Part shown: positions 33,130-45,127 of the stretch, piece by piece
Layout of the letters: the number at the start of each line of letters is the position of its first letter
Position numbering within the stretch: position 1 is the first letter of the stretch
DNA from: Climacium dendroides
Taxonomy: Eukaryota; Streptophyta; Bryopsida; Hypnales; Climaciaceae
DNA: 64,000 nt
Assembly (NCBI GenBank): GCA_950106755.1
Contig: OX467083.1
Coordinates: forward strand, 34,281,029 to 34,345,028
Direction: 5' to 3'
Program-made: the position numbers and the translations under genes
Notes under the pieces: model-generated
What the model was told of the DNA's origin: nothing
Database searches by the model: none
The model's input: only the letters and a program-made list of their open reading frames with translations

Positions 33130-34300
33130 TATCAATGGAGCTGAAGAATCCAGTCAGTCTGTGCACGCATTTAGATTTGAGCTCCTATTGCGTCTCTTCT
33201 ACCTTGCATTGTCACTTTGTTGAGCCTTCAAATGAGGAGGGACTGGGCCAGGGTTTGCTCCTCACACCCGATTTCATGGTCGCCAGATGACTAGGGATTC
33301 TGCTTCTTTGTTTTGGGGGTTCAGAGTTACAATAGCTGTGAGGGAAATCAACACCGACCACGGCGACCGTGCAAGCCGATACCATTGTTCAATGCATTGT
33401 ACTTCGGGAGGCACTTGGGACTGTAATTTCGCAGGGTTGTCAATTGGCTTCAGAAGGACTACTCTGCAGCACCTGAGTGCTACTGGAGCACTATGTGCAG
33501 AAGGTACTAACATCCATACTTGTCTCCGTTATAAAAATGAACCAGAAATTAATCCAGACAGGCTCAAAATTAGGTCAAGCATTGTCGTTCTCTTTTGGAA
33601 ATATAACAGAAGAATGATTTCTCTGGATTGCACGTAATGCAGGTCGCTCCTGGAAGTGAAAGGAGAATTATAACTGCGCAGTGTAGCCTCGAAACTGGAT
33701 ACTGCTGGTGTGGAGTAAAGGCTATGGATGAAGCAATCTGAGGATTTCACCACTTGCCTTGCAGCGAAACCCTAACAGAAGAGCGACTTCGCCACAAACG
33801 CAGCTGGTAAATTTTGGAGTCGGATTGTAGTTGCACTTATTGAATTTTTTTAAGATTCATCTTCGTCATTGTCAATTAAAGGTGATGGCGAATGCTCCAT
33901 TGAGTTCGCATTTGTATATATGACATGATCATGAGACACTGTGTTTGATTGTTTCTCAGGCTATCAATTTCTCCATTTTTTCTACATAGAAAGGCCCTCC
34001 TCTGTGGTTCATGTCCAAGGTCTCCCCGAGATGTCAGCCCTAAACTGTCACATTGTTGAAGTCACTATGTCGTGCAGGTTACCGAATTCAGTATACAAGT
34101 GCTGAGTCTCCCGAGTGCATTTGAAACCTACAAATTGTACAACTCAACTTTGATTGTGGACAACCTCAACGATAACTGTATAGATACGGTACTTTTCTTT
34201 ATTTCCTTACGGTGCACCTCAAACATGCAACTTGAAGCTGTAATTGTAGAAGACTAACTATCGTATGATCCCTGCAGAACTGCAGACTGGCTATTGATCT
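33130..34300. other. Unassigned moderate-GC region next to the HSPA12-like gene
   Basis: Not obviously repetitive, and less AT-rich than the neighbours. The longest frame is 33287-33637 (+, 116 codons, beginning MTRDSASLFWGF, Cys-rich in the middle), with a possible splice donor at about 33503 (GAAG|GTACTA). I recognise no domain. It may include the 3' UTR of the downstream minus-strand gene or a non-coding transcript. Confidence 0.3.
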
Positions 34301-34370
34301 TTATCCCAAACAGAGTACGACACTCACTTGAGCAGTTTGGTGCGAGAGATGATCGATCCTTTGCCATGGA

Positions 34371-36170
34371 TCAGTGGTACCCAACTTCAACAGGGAGTTC
34401 CAGTTGCTGAGCTCCCCCAGCAGAAAAGTTCAACGCTTCCGCTTTGATTTCTAGCGAGGACCGTCCGAAGAAGAGCGAGACTTTCAACCTGCGAGCCTTT
34501 TGCAAAGTCATGTCCTGGGAGATATCAATCACGACTTCCCCCTCCTTCTTCACCCACTCGCCAACTGTGTACCTGGGCTCGATCTCGTCGTCGCAGCTTA
34601 AAAGCTCCAGCACCATCGACTTCTGGTCCTGATAGATCGGCATGAACACCGAGCTGAAGCAATCGTCTACATCGACTTGCTCACCCTTATGGATGTACAC
34701 CTTGAACCGGTTCTTGCACTTCAAGACACCGTCGATTTCTTCCATGTATTCACGAGGATCCACTCCCTTCTCGAAAGTCTCGACGGAGGTGAATCCATAT
34801 GTTTTTTTGCTGATCCTTGAAGCTATGGAAGTGGGGTTAAGGGCAAGAGCCACAGCTCCTTGACACACGGCACTGCCAGGGTTAGGCGGACTGATGATCA
34901 GCGACACCTTGGATGAGAATCGCCGTTTGATGCAGCTCATGAGATACGGCGACCCGGCGAATCCCCCAACCACAATGAGAAACATCACCCCGCCGGGAAC
35001 TTGACCTAATTGGTGCGCAATGAGCTCTAGGTTCTGTTCGACGACGGGATCGAAGACCTGTGTCTGAACCTCCTCGTAGGAAAGCTCCAGCTCGTCATAG
35101 GACTCCTGCGCGGGAGCGCCGCTCTCCCGGTCGTGGAGCTCCCACTCCGTCGCCAATTTGCGGGGAAGGTTGATTTCGATTGGCTCGCCGATCGATACGG
35201 GATCGCCGAAGCTCAATTTCACGGTTTCCCATGCTTTGAGGATCTGGGCGTAGATGTTGGGGTGCTTTCTGGTGCAGTCCGCCAAGCTCGGACCGATCTT
35301 GCGGTGCAGTAAGTCCATGAAGCCCTTATCCACGTACGTGCCTCCACATAAGCCTCCCGAGCTCGTCGTGAGCTCCTTCACTTTGTAGATTTGATGGCTC
35401 GTGGACACGACTTCCTGCACCACGATGTCGGTAGTGCCCCCTCCGATGTCCGCCACCAGGAGCCGGTCGCCCACCTCCATCTTCTGCTCACTCAAGGCCC
35501 GGTGGCAATGGAAGGACGCAGCTTCGGGCTCCAGCACCATGATCAAAGGGTGAGGACTCCCTTCCATTCCATTGAACACCAACCCTGCCGCCCTCATGCA
35601 CGTTTTCATCACCTCCTTGGCCGCGTTATCCCAGATGGACGGCACCGTGACGCACCACTGGATCACCTCGATGCTCAATTGTTCTCCGTAGTTGTTCTGC
35701 AGAGTGGTGACGATCAGGGCGCCCATCTCCCGTAGGTAGTCCGTGATCAGAAGCTCCGCCGTGAGCCCTGGTGGAAGTGAACGCGCGGACGATGCCCCCA
35801 AGTCCTTTGCGGCCAAGTGGAGCTTGAATCTCGTCAGATAAGTCCCGAGACTTGGCCCCTCAACGTCTGGTGTTCGGTTGCCTCGGCGTTGACGACTGGT
35901 TTGAAGTACGTCGTGGGCGTATTGACTGCGAGCAGGGTAACCCCAAGAATGGAGCTTCAAGCTGGATCCGACTCCGGGACCCTGTTGTGTCTTGTAGTAG
36001 CTGGCGGTCAGGGTTTTGCAGTACGGCTTCTCCATCGCGCCCGCCTTGGGATAGTCGTAATGGGTGTAAATCTGATTCGGCTCTGTGATGTGTGCAAAGG
36101 CGAACCCGGAGTACGTGGTTCCGAAGTCCAGCCCCACTACCACCCTCGGCCTACTGCTACTGCCTGCCAT
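34371..36170 (-). CDS. HSPA12-like Hsp70-family ATPase, intronless
   Basis: A 599-residue protein of the divergent Hsp70 branch typified by animal HSPA12A/B. It has the actin/Hsp70 nucleotide-binding fold: phosphate-1 loop GLDFGTTYSG (13-22), the FxKMKLH-like segment as RFKLHLA (114-120), VTVPSIW (174-180), EPEAASFHC (214-222), phosphate-2 ADIGGGTTDIVV (240-251) and adenosine motif IVVGGFAGSPYL (399-410). The C-terminus stays short and there is no canonical substrate-binding domain or EEVD tail, so it is not a typical folding chaperone. The start is ATG 36170, the first Met before the loop. No intron interrupts the frame. Homologs are known in animals and fungi, and this family is not a standard part of flowering-plant Hsp70 sets. 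The client or role in plants is unknown. Confidence 0.9.
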   Translation of the reverse strand: MAGSSSRPRVVVGLDFGTTYSGFAFAHITEPNQIYTHYDYPKAGAMEKPYCKTLTASYYKTQQGPGVGSSLKLHSWGYPARSQYAHDVLQTSRQRRGNRTPDVEGPSLGTYLTRFKLHLAAKDLGASSARSLPPGLTAELLITDYLREMGALIVTTLQNNYGEQLSIEVIQWCVTVPSIWDNAAKEVMKTCMRAAGLVFNGMEGSPHPLIMVLEPEAASFHCHRALSEQKMEVGDRLLVADIGGGTTDIVVQEVVSTSHQIYKVKELTTSSGGLCGGTYVDKGFMDLLHRKIGPSLADCTRKHPNIYAQILKAWETVKLSFGDPVSIGEPIEINLPRKLATEWELHDRESGAPAQESYDELELSYEEVQTQVFDPVVEQNLELIAHQLGQVPGGVMFLIVVGGFAGSPYLMSCIKRRFSSKVSLIISPPNPGSAVCQGAVALALNPTSIASRISKKTYGFTSVETFEKGVDPREYMEEIDGVLKCKNRFKVYIHKGEQVDVDDCFSSVFMPIYQDQKSMVLELLSCDDEIEPRYTVGEWVKKEGEVVIDISQDMTLQKARRLKVSLFFGRSSLEIKAEALNFSAGGAQQLELPVEVGYH

Positions 36171-36212
36171 GTCTCAGGCTTCGCAAATTCACGATTTAGG
36201 TTTCGCAATTTG

Positions 36213-36266
36213 TCGAATTTTCGATTCTAACAGTGTCGAAGGTGTGCAGATCACTAGCTATATATA
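36213..36266 (-). promoter_or_regulatory. Candidate core promoter of the HSPA12-like gene
   Basis: On the minus strand TATATATA (36266-36259) lies 89 nt before the ATG, at a suitable distance for a start near 36230. AGAAT-CGAAA-ATTCG (36227-36213) contains two facing and one extra heat-shock pentamer (nGAAn/nTTCn) at the expected transcription start. That is an incomplete match to a heat-shock element, so heat regulation is only a possibility. Confidence 0.4.
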
Positions 36267-36270
36267 ATAC

Positions 36271-37289
36271 AAGTACTGCCAATTGAAAGCGTTCAACCAA
36301 ATCAAGTGGCAGAAAGTGGGCGGTACCGGAAAGAGGGCGTGTTATGTCCGCCCCTATCGACCAGGCGCACTGTAATGCTCCAGGTGCGTGACCGATGTTG
36401 ATGAAGATGTTAGCCTGCGATGAAAACTCAACTGGCCATGGCTAGACACCGACAATTCCGTAGAAAGTCTCTGATATGTCTCCATCGCAATGAAATCGCA
36501 TCAAACTGAACTACAACTATCTGAACACAATCCACTCCAGTGCCCCCATCCTGTGAACTTGATTCCAGTCAGAGACCTGCAAGCCCAGGAGCTGACTCTA
36601 AACCTTTTACAGCGTACGCGAGTCTATCGTTGGGAGAGAGTCGGGGACTTATATCAGTTGAAAATGTCGGTAAACCTCACAATAGGGTTTGGAAAGATTC
36701 CTGCGGAGCACAAAGGCTGCTTCCTCGAACGGTGAGCAGACATTATAAATTACTCAAAGTGGGCTACATCTGGCAACGGCTACGCGGTGCACAATATTAT
36801 ATACATAAGGTATATACAAGCGTATTACCACCCTGATTTGGAATCTGAGTATCTTGGGGCCAATTTCAAGAGGGGCACATATTTTTATTTATTTTATTTA
36901 TTTTAAGAGGTGTGCTTGTGTTTCATGGATCAAACGCAAGTGGAATTGTAATTTTCTGATCAAAATTGTAATTATGTGAGTTTTTAAAGTGGTCTGCCCT
37001 GAAATTACAACTTACAAAGTGGGGTCAAAAATGTCCCCTTAACAATCCATTGCTGCTTTAACATGTATCTGTTGACACTTAGTTCCCACCAATGAAGGAT
37101 TGACATTATTGCATTGAAATTGTCAAAAAATTGAGAGGATTTGGATGTTACAGTGAATGGAATGGGGGGCCAAAATTAGGGAAATGGAATTGGGTAGTGA
37201 ATGGTGATGGGTTGGTTTACCTTACACATAGAGTATATTATATGGAGTACTGAAAATGTTGTAAAACCAACAAGTATTAGTTTCCCTTG
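36271..37289. other. Intergenic region upstream of the HSPA12-like gene
   Basis: 36271-36800 has moderate GC and may carry regulatory sequence. 36840-37289 is AT-rich. A GTAAACCAACCC/GGTTGGTTTACC-type end (37203-37222) resembles the termini of MITE family A, without a found partner. No gene is supported. Confidence 0.3.
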
Positions 37290-37740
37290 TTCTCTAGCCA
37301 AAATAAAATGGTAAAAGAAAATTTTTAATTTTTTTATTCATAAATTTTTTGAAATTCAATATCTTTTTCTGTCGTACAAAGTAAAGTTTGTGCACCCGCC
37401 TTCAAAAAGAGCTTTCTAATGGTATCAAGCATGTGATTGGGGGATGCATGGTTCAAGAGATTTTTCTATGACAAAACAAACATTCTAACTTTATGGATGG
37501 ACTAGTATACCTTATGTTGTTGCCACAATAAAAAAAAAATTCAAAGTAATTATCTAATTTTTAAAATTTTCAAAAATCAATAACTTTTATACTATGAGTC
37601 AGAACACCACAAAACAAAGTCCATGCACCCCTCCTTGCCTTTTCAATAGTAACAAGAATGCAATTAGGTAATACTCAGTTTAAGAGATCTCAATATAACA
37701 AACAAAACAAAACAAATAAACAAACAACCTATCTAAATGG
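37290..37740. repeat. Second locus of the ~155-bp dispersed repeat
   Basis: Two diverged units share the order of the array at 7355-7900: the AT block, then TGTGCACCC, GAGCTTTCTAATGGTATCAAGCATG, GGGATGCATGGTT and AAGAGATxTC, ending in a CAAACAAAACAAA microsatellite. It is non-coding. Confidence 0.6.
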
Positions 37741-39369
37741 ATGAATTGTATGCTAAGTTAGGAATCAAGATAGGCACATCTTTGTCCATGATGCCTACTC
37801 CACCATTCTTTAACCTCCTTAAAGACAACACTTGTTGCCAACTTCAAAATTTGTTATTATTAGTTTGCTCCCATTTTGTGAGTACATATGAATGAAAATT
37901 TTCATTTTTTTCATTTTCCAGAGATAAAACCACATGTCTTTGCATAAAGAAAATTGAGATTTTTTTGTAGAAATTAAATTTATTATGAATTTTTGAAGAA
38001 AAAGTGATGAATATTCATATCAAATACAATATATTCTTTAATAATCTGAAATTTTCATTGCAGGTGTATATTATTTTGTTGAACTTCATAATGTAAAACA
38101 ATTTTCTATATCACTCTATAATTAGAAAATTGGATAATCATGGTTATAGGCCAAAAGTTCAAATTACAATAAACCTCCAATATGGGGAATTTTTTTATAT
38201 TTTCAAAATTGGAGTAGAAATTAGAGTTGATGAACTTCATCTTTTTCATTTCATAATGGAAATGTGTTATAGAAAAAATAGTGAATGATTAATAGTAATA
38301 AGACATTGGGCTTGTGAGTTGCAATAAAAATTGGTGACGGGAAAAATCACAAGGAAAATCACAACCTAAGATTAGAAAATATGCTCATTTTAGCCTACAA
38401 GGGAAGAAAGGGGAAGGAGGGCTAAGAAGGCTTGTACCAAAAGGTGTAATAGAAAAAGGTAAATGCTAACAAAGAATGTTGTTAGGAAGGAAGTAGAAGA
38501 TGGGTGACAATTGAAGAAAGCATTGGAGAAAGCCTATCTCACAATATTACAATTGTACTTGAAGGTGGACCTCTAGACACTTTGGGTACAATTTACTTTG
38601 GGAATTGCAATTTGCCAATTCTATAAATTTGTCTTTTAGCTAGCTTTTTGAAGCAAATTATTTTCATTGTCAAATGTTAAAATTCAAATTTTCTTGTACT
38701 AAATCAAAGTACTTGTACTTCCAATGATAAAAATTTCAAGTTCTAATTATAAACCTATGAAAAGTTAGCCTATAATATATAATTAAACAAAAAAATTTAC
38801 ATCCAGCCTGGAGATTCACAAGGTGACAATTTTGTTGGACGGAGGTGAGGACATACACATTCTCCAATGTAGGGTTTATAGCTTGGAATTCAACTTGTTT
38901 CATCATGGCATTTCCATCATCAAAATTCCCCAAATCCTCTTTGATATTCTAAAGTCATAACTTTCAAAACATTGAAAAAGTCACCTCAGATTGTACTTAG
39001 CATCAGTGGTTTGTTTTTCTCAGTGAAACTTGATCAACTATATACTTAACCAACAGCCTAAGCCTAAATCATCACCTTCAATCGAATTGGCAACAACTTC
39101 AATTCCTTTGGAGAAAAAACCTCAAGCTTCACATCTCAAAATGCTCCTCCCACCTTCCCCAAAGTCGCTTCTTTGAGCACTCTCCCTCCTTCCTTAGACA
39201 ATCAAGGCTAACTAACTTGCAAAGATGGATCTTCAAACTAAGTTACAAACATGGCACTTAGCTTGACTCAAATCCAAGAACAACAGAGCAGAGAGGAATC
39301 AGTTGTGTGAGAGATATGGACAAAAATATTTGCACGCAGTCATTCAGGAACCCAATCTTGACTCCTGAA
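37741..39369. other. AT-rich intergenic DNA, no gene seen
   Basis: No frame above about 65 codons and no domain. GAATTTTTGAAGAAAAAGTGA at about 37987-38007 resembles the reverse complement of 9090-9120, so part of this is dispersed repeat. Confidence 0.4.
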
Positions 39370-39767
39370 TTACAAAGTTACACCAATTATTTGTAGAGTA
39401 TTTCTTGTTTTTGCTCTACAGTGGCGGTAATACAGCATACGTTTTGCGTCGACGGAGGAGGGGTCAAGCTCTTTGTCACTGTTTTGTAAGCGATCTTGTG
39501 ATGTGAAGTACCTTGCTGCCTTGGAACACAGGTGATCAGTGGCCAAAGGAAATTGCGTATTCGGGCCAAAAATTGTGGCACTTTCACCTTCACCTTCTTG
39601 CCTCCGTCCCGGCGAATCTCCAGGTCGCAGCACATACTGTAAGTATATTTTTCCGTATTGTATGCAGCCAAATGCCCAGGCGCTAAAGGGTTAATATACA
39701 AAAAGCCACTATGAGACTGATGGTGTACGAAAACCACCCTTACATGTAACCCGTTGGAAAAGGGCAC
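39370..39767 (-). other. Exon-like segment of unknown gene or NPG-like 3' region
   Basis: Two overlapping minus-strand frames (39387-39767, 126 codons; 39370-39633, 87 codons) cover a segment of higher GC. It has an acceptor-like TTACAG (about 39642) and a donor-like CAAG|GTACTTC (about 39515). The translation contains a basic GGKKVKVKV stretch in one frame and no known motif in the other. It lies 370 bp past the NPG-like stop on the same strand, so it may simply be 3' UTR or an alternative terminal exon. Confidence 0.25.
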
Positions 39768-40138
39768 TCACAGCAGAACACAATAAGAAATGAAATATAT
39801 CAACTTATCACACTATCCTCAGAAATGACATAAATCCACCTATCGTGAACTCTTTGTACTTGCTTGCAAGGCCGAATTTGCCTAAAATAGCAACGATACA
39901 ATTTGGCTGATTGGATCAGAAATAAATACGCGACCTCATCATGCTAATTACAGGAAAAGAAAGTCTATTTAGCTTCTCTACAAGAGGAAGACCTAAAGAA
40001 GAAAGTGCCAACAGAACTATGATACAGGTGGAGTACCAAAGAATGACATCGAACCCAATTTAGGTTTGCTTTAAAGGTCCTATTGATTAATAAGCCTCTT
40101 CTAAAGAAGATCTGTGCCACAACCTGCTTCTGTAGCGC

Positions 40139-43100
40139 TTACCAAGTTAAAGATGGAAGTATGGAGCTGAAAGGAACGACAGGCGAAGACTGCCCCAACT
40201 GCGCAGCAGCTTGAAAGCAGTCAATAGCTTCTTGAGTGTGGCCCTCAGCCTTGTGCAACAGACCCATCTGCAACCAAGCCTCCTCATGGGTGGGCTCAGC
40301 TTGCAAAGCCTCTGCCAAGTAGCTGCGAGCAACTGGCAGTGAGTGTTTACCACCTCTTTCACGGAGAAGAGCTCCCAGCCGTACTTTACTGTCAATATGA
40401 GCTGTATCAACAGCTAAAGCATTCTTGTAGCTTGCTATTGCCTCTTCTGGTTGCCCTTGCGCCTCATGTAGTTTCCCTGAGAAGTGCAAGATGTTGAAGA
40501 GCAAGTTGTGAGATATATGAACCTTTACAGACTGAGCCATACACAACCAATTGCTGCATCTAATAACCTATCTTACAGATAAAGTGAGATGTGGCAGAAA
40601 GTTGAGTTGTTCACCAGTGGCACACCAATTGACACTGGAGTAGGTTTTCAAAGCTTGCGCTTTCTCCAAGCAGGTTTCAGCATCGCGCCATTGCTTTAAA
40701 TCAGTATATACACTTGCCAAGTCTTGCCACACTTCTACCTCTTCCACTCTTCCTCCTGTCTGCAGTGCATGAAATTTCCGTGCGGACACTTCTAAAGCAT
40801 CAATTACGATCTCCTTAAAACACTTTAAGAATCTGTCTGAAAAAACTGAAAGGAGTCCATGGTCTAGAGAGGGGTTTGGTGATCACTAGCTAAGCTATCT
40901 ATCTGCTGTTACGCCTCTAGATTAGATCAAGACAAAAAACAGATGAATTACCACACATCTCATGAACTTCTAAATGAATTACAAGTATGGTAGGATCATA
41001 AAGATGATGATAGGTTGAATTAACCTTATTCTTCTGCCAATTCCAGGCCTCATAGCTGAAACTCTGGAGACTGGCTTGCACCAAAGACAGCAATTGCCGA
41101 TAGGTGTGAACGGCACGAAGGGATTGGCCTGCAGCCATCTGGATTTTGGCTTTTGTTTGCAATAATCGTCCCTGCTGCCAAGGGCTACTCTCTTCTGATG
41201 CAGCTTCAAGGACCAGCTCCGCTTCCGAACACCTTTCCTGCGCTGTCAGCAGCAAGGTGAAAAACCGCCAGCCCTCAACCCATGCTCCACTGCTGATATC
41301 CAAGAAGCGCTTTGCACAGTCAAGCGCTCGGCTAAGCTGACGTTGCATGGCATATTCTAAACCTAAATCAAAAACAATTCTCGGGTCTTCACTCTCTAAA
41401 GCAGCTGCTTCCTGAAAAACAGTTCCGCCGTTGAAATTAGAATCATTGCTGTATCGCACATTGACTAAAAACGAGCATTCAATTCACAAAGATGAAAAAT
41501 TTACAAGCCTTCGAGTAAAGACACCGCATCACCTCAGCCAGAGCCTTCTCTCCAACAGTAAGTAGAATAAAAACCCATTCCATATACATATAGGTTTGTT
41601 CACTACTAAAACAAAGGCACCTAATACTTGACTGCACAGAATTCTCTGACCTACATGATGATCTGCATTTCCTGGCTCACTTGAATTTCCATTCGCAGAC
41701 AAAGTGGTGATTTCATGCATACAGAATTGAAATCCAGTCACAGTCAAACACTGGAAGGCTACAAAAGAAGAAAGCAGTTGACTGACATACTTCCAGAGCT
41801 TCCACAGCTTTATGCTGAAGCTGTCCCCTCTCTGAATCCGATGATGCAACCCTAGCCTGGGTACCGAGTGCTACACCTAATATATGAAGAGCACGGCTTT
41901 TCATGTATATAAGCTCAGGAGACATCTGTTCCAATGCCCTCTGAGCATAGTCAGCTCCCTCCGTCGCAAGGCCTTTTTGTGCTGCACATATGGTAGCCGC
42001 CAAAAGTAGGGAAGCTACATCGTTCGGCCTCTCCACTGGGCTTAAAGACTTTCGCAAGAGATTCAGGGCCAGATCGTCCTCCCCTGCTCCACAATAACAA
42101 AGGGCCAAGTCGTACCAGCGGTCTGTCCTTGTCAAAGTGCCTGGCAGCAGCTCTTCAAACTGGTGAGCCAGCACTACGGATTGACCAGACACGGACAGGG
42201 CAAAAGATAGGTGATCCAAAATACTATGATCCAAAACGCCTTTCGACAAGATATTTCGTCGCAAAAGGAGGAGAAGCAGCAAGATAGCTTCCTCTGTATT
42301 ATTCTTAGGAAAGTATCCACCGTCTCTTGAATCAGCAGTCGATGGCGCAGAATATGAGGCATCGACACCTCCGTAAAGCAACAGAATGGCAAATTCCTTC
42401 CGGAGAGCTGCACGAGTGGCCTCGTCAGGACCCCAGGTACTGAGTAATGCCTGCCGATAAGCGGGTAGAGCTCTATCATTAAGGCCCTCTTGAGCAAGTA
42501 ATTGGGGATAAAGAACCGAAATCTTCTTCACTAGCATTGCTACTTTCGTATCACCCCATGTACTCGGCATACCCTCTGGAAAGGCCTCCTCCATCAAGTC
42601 GAGCACAACTTCGCACTCATGTGCAGCATCTGCAAAACCATTTATTTTCAGCTTAGAGAGAGGTCAAGCTCCAAAACAGGAATCATAAAGCGTAACCCTA
42701 ATAGAATCTTGCAAAATCCCAACCACCCTCACACCACTTTCCTCTCTTCTGCAAACCAACGTTCCATAGAGAGAAGCATAAAACCAAATGGAACAAGAAT
42801 TGAATCGATGGGCAATCTGCATGTAGCACCTTCAAGAGCACCAAGCTTTTCGTGGGACTTGGCCTTAAGGAAGATCGCTTCAATCAATAAGCTGGATGCA
42901 TGCAAGAAGTTGTTCAACGTGGCAGGCTTTTGATTCTTCCCTTTCCTGTGACTCCATGTTGTTTTCTCCGATGCGAAGAAACGCATGCTTTGTGCAAGCC
43001 CGCTCAACCGAATCCCTTCTAAAACCCGTAAAGCTCCTTGGAAATTGCCCTTTCGATACTCAATTCTTCCAAGTAAGGCTCGAGCCTCCTGCAATGCTCC

Positions 43101-43462
43101 CCAATTTCAAGGTCATGATGGTGCCCTAAACTAGGACTTTGCATTTACATAGCTCCGCCATGAGAATTAGGGTTTATGCTTACGATTCCACCCAATACTG
43201 TAGTAGCATTGCCAAAAATGCGCGAGGCAAGAAAGTCGGAGAGAATTCTATACAAAGGGTGTACCTCGTTATTGATAGAAAGGGCTTCACGAAGAGTGAC
43301 TTCCGCTTCCTCAAAGCTTCCTTGCTCAAGCTTCGCTTCCCCCTCGAGAAGCTTCCGTGAAAGCTCCTTGGAGGCCACCTCAGGTAGACTCCCCCCACCC
43401 TCCGGCATCGCGTCGTCGTTGTCGAATTTGATTTGGTTTCTGGAGCAACGGCAACACAACAT
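40139..43462 (-). CDS. NPG1/NPGR-type calmodulin-binding TPR protein
   Basis: Plant TPR protein related to Arabidopsis NO POLLEN GERMINATION 1 and NPGR1/2. Exons in coding order: 43462-43265, 43088-42830, 42629-41791, 41411-41025, 40759-40615 and 40476-40139, giving 721 aa. All introns (138 to 379 nt) are GT-AG with matching phases. Landmarks in family order: N-terminal MLCCRCS, then EARALLGRIEYRKGNFQGAL (exon 2), AEECK-like AAHECEVVLDLMEEAFPEGMP, EEAILLLLLLLRRN, RWYDLALCYCGAGED, VWQDLASVYTDLKQWRDAE with TCLEKA (exon 5), and C-terminal TPRs ending SSPVVPF. NPG proteins bind calmodulin and are linked to pectin deposition and PI4K complexes in angiosperms. The role in a non-seed plant is inferred. 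A donor-like GTAAGC overlaps the stop codon, so an alternative 3' end is possible. The start is the first Met of the frame. Confidence 0.93.
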
Positions 43463-44640
43463 GGCAGGTGCTTGACGTTCTTTTTTCTACTCAACATCTT
43501 TCTTTCCACCGCTCTCGCACGTCATGCATTGCCATCCTGCTTTCCTACTGGGTCCATGAATTCCTACGTCTCCAATCTTCGAATTTTATTTCATGGCGCA
43601 CAGGTTTCACAATCTCACCCCACGATTCGCAACAAAAATGTGACATCCAAAGGAAAGTGATCGGGAACTCACTTCTTCAGCTTGCGACCACCGGGCCACG
43701 CCAAGGACCGCATGGCATCGACGTCCCCCGCAACAACCGGATCACCTGGTCATTCCAGCAGGATTGGTGACGCGAGGATTCAACTCCGCAGAATCTTTAC
43801 TTGAAGCACTTGTAGGGTAGTGCTAGGGATCTGCAAACGGTAAGATTTAGGGATCCGCAATATTTGCAAAGAGACATAGTTGATTGCACTGATAAAATCT
43901 TTGGCTAATCGCTCCAAACACACGCAGATAAGTGCCAACAATCTACACGAAAGGGCAGAGCACGCAATCACATCAAATTCCTGAAAGCGGAAATATGTAG
44001 ATCCCACAGCCAAGGTTTCAGAACCCCACCAACCCTAATCAAATTTCTGGTCAATAACTGCTTTGCCCTTCAGTCATTCTCGTCAGTATGCTTGCAGTAG
44101 CGAGGGTCAGGAGCGGATCACCCCTCTTCATTCCATCGTAAAACCCTACACATGGCAAAGCTCGAAACTCCCACTCTGTGAACCTTGCAACACTGTCGGT
44201 CGATGTTAACAACTTTCTGTTAGCGTGACCCTAAGTAGAACACATACACCATTGATTCTGTGCACCACTCCCGAGTAGTAACCAAGAATTTTTTCGAATT
44301 TAGTGTGGAGTTCTCCTCCTTGGGAGCTGCGAAACGCCAGTCTGGCATTTGATACCTCTGTTTGTAGCCTACTTCATTGGACTAAGGAACCGCCCAATAC
44401 CACCACTTACCGCCACCTACAGGTTCCTCCCATTTCCGTCACTGGCCCATCTATTACCACAATTTTACTAATCCATTATCCTGATGGCAATACATTGGGG
44501 AGTGGACACATCAGCTCACCCTTCAACAATGGTCTAATCATGCTTCAACAAGGGTCTATTCACACTTTAACATTTCAGCTTTGAAAAATCATAAAAAATT
44601 TAATTCTTGTCTAAATAGCTTCTCCAAAGTACCTAGATAG
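43463..44640. other. 5' flank of the NPG-like gene
   Basis: Moderate GC, with no supported frame. The promoter and 5' UTR of the minus-strand NPG-like gene are expected here. No TATA box could be singled out. Confidence 0.35.
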
Positions 44641-44927
44641 CAAATCTGTATAGTAATGGGTAGTTCTACGTTACTATGTTAAGTAACCTTCGAGAGTTTG
44701 AGCGCTGCCTCCACAGAGCATCACTTGCTCTATCACCAGATGAAAACTCATGTAACTACTGCTATTGTGGATCAATATTGTGTGGTTCCAAATGAACTAT
44801 CCTGCTTGTGGATGAAACACCTTTGAGCAGATCAGATAGATGCACACAATTAGGGTTGGTTACAAATCCATAGTAAGGTAGGTAACTCTATACCCGTTTG
44901 TTTAATCCTTAAACTTCAAGGCAAACA

Positions 44928-45127
44928 TTTTTGTGTTCGATGAATGACAAAGGATCTCTATATGTAGGACAGAAGTGCAGCTATTCATCCTCATAATTTT
45001 GCAAGAAAAGGAGAGGCCTTCTACAATAGTTTGTCTTGCAATGAGTATTTTTATAATTTTTTAAGCTAATGTTTCATACAGTCATAAAAATTGATAGTTT
45101 CTAAAGTCATCCCATTGTCCTTTAAGG
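44928..45127. repeat. Dispersed repeat shared with the 8179-8768 element
   Basis: GATGAATGACAAAGGATCTC, ATGTAGGACAGAAGTGCAGC, TATTCATCCTC, GGCCTTCTACAATAGTTTGTC and AATGAGTATTTTTATAATTTTTTAA follow each other as in both halves of the 8.2-8.8 kb foldback. No partner arm is present, so it is a single-arm copy. Confidence 0.6.

Noticed and set aside
35391..36230. Plus-strand open frames of 114 and 137 codons
   Set aside because: Antisense to the HSPA12-like coding sequence.
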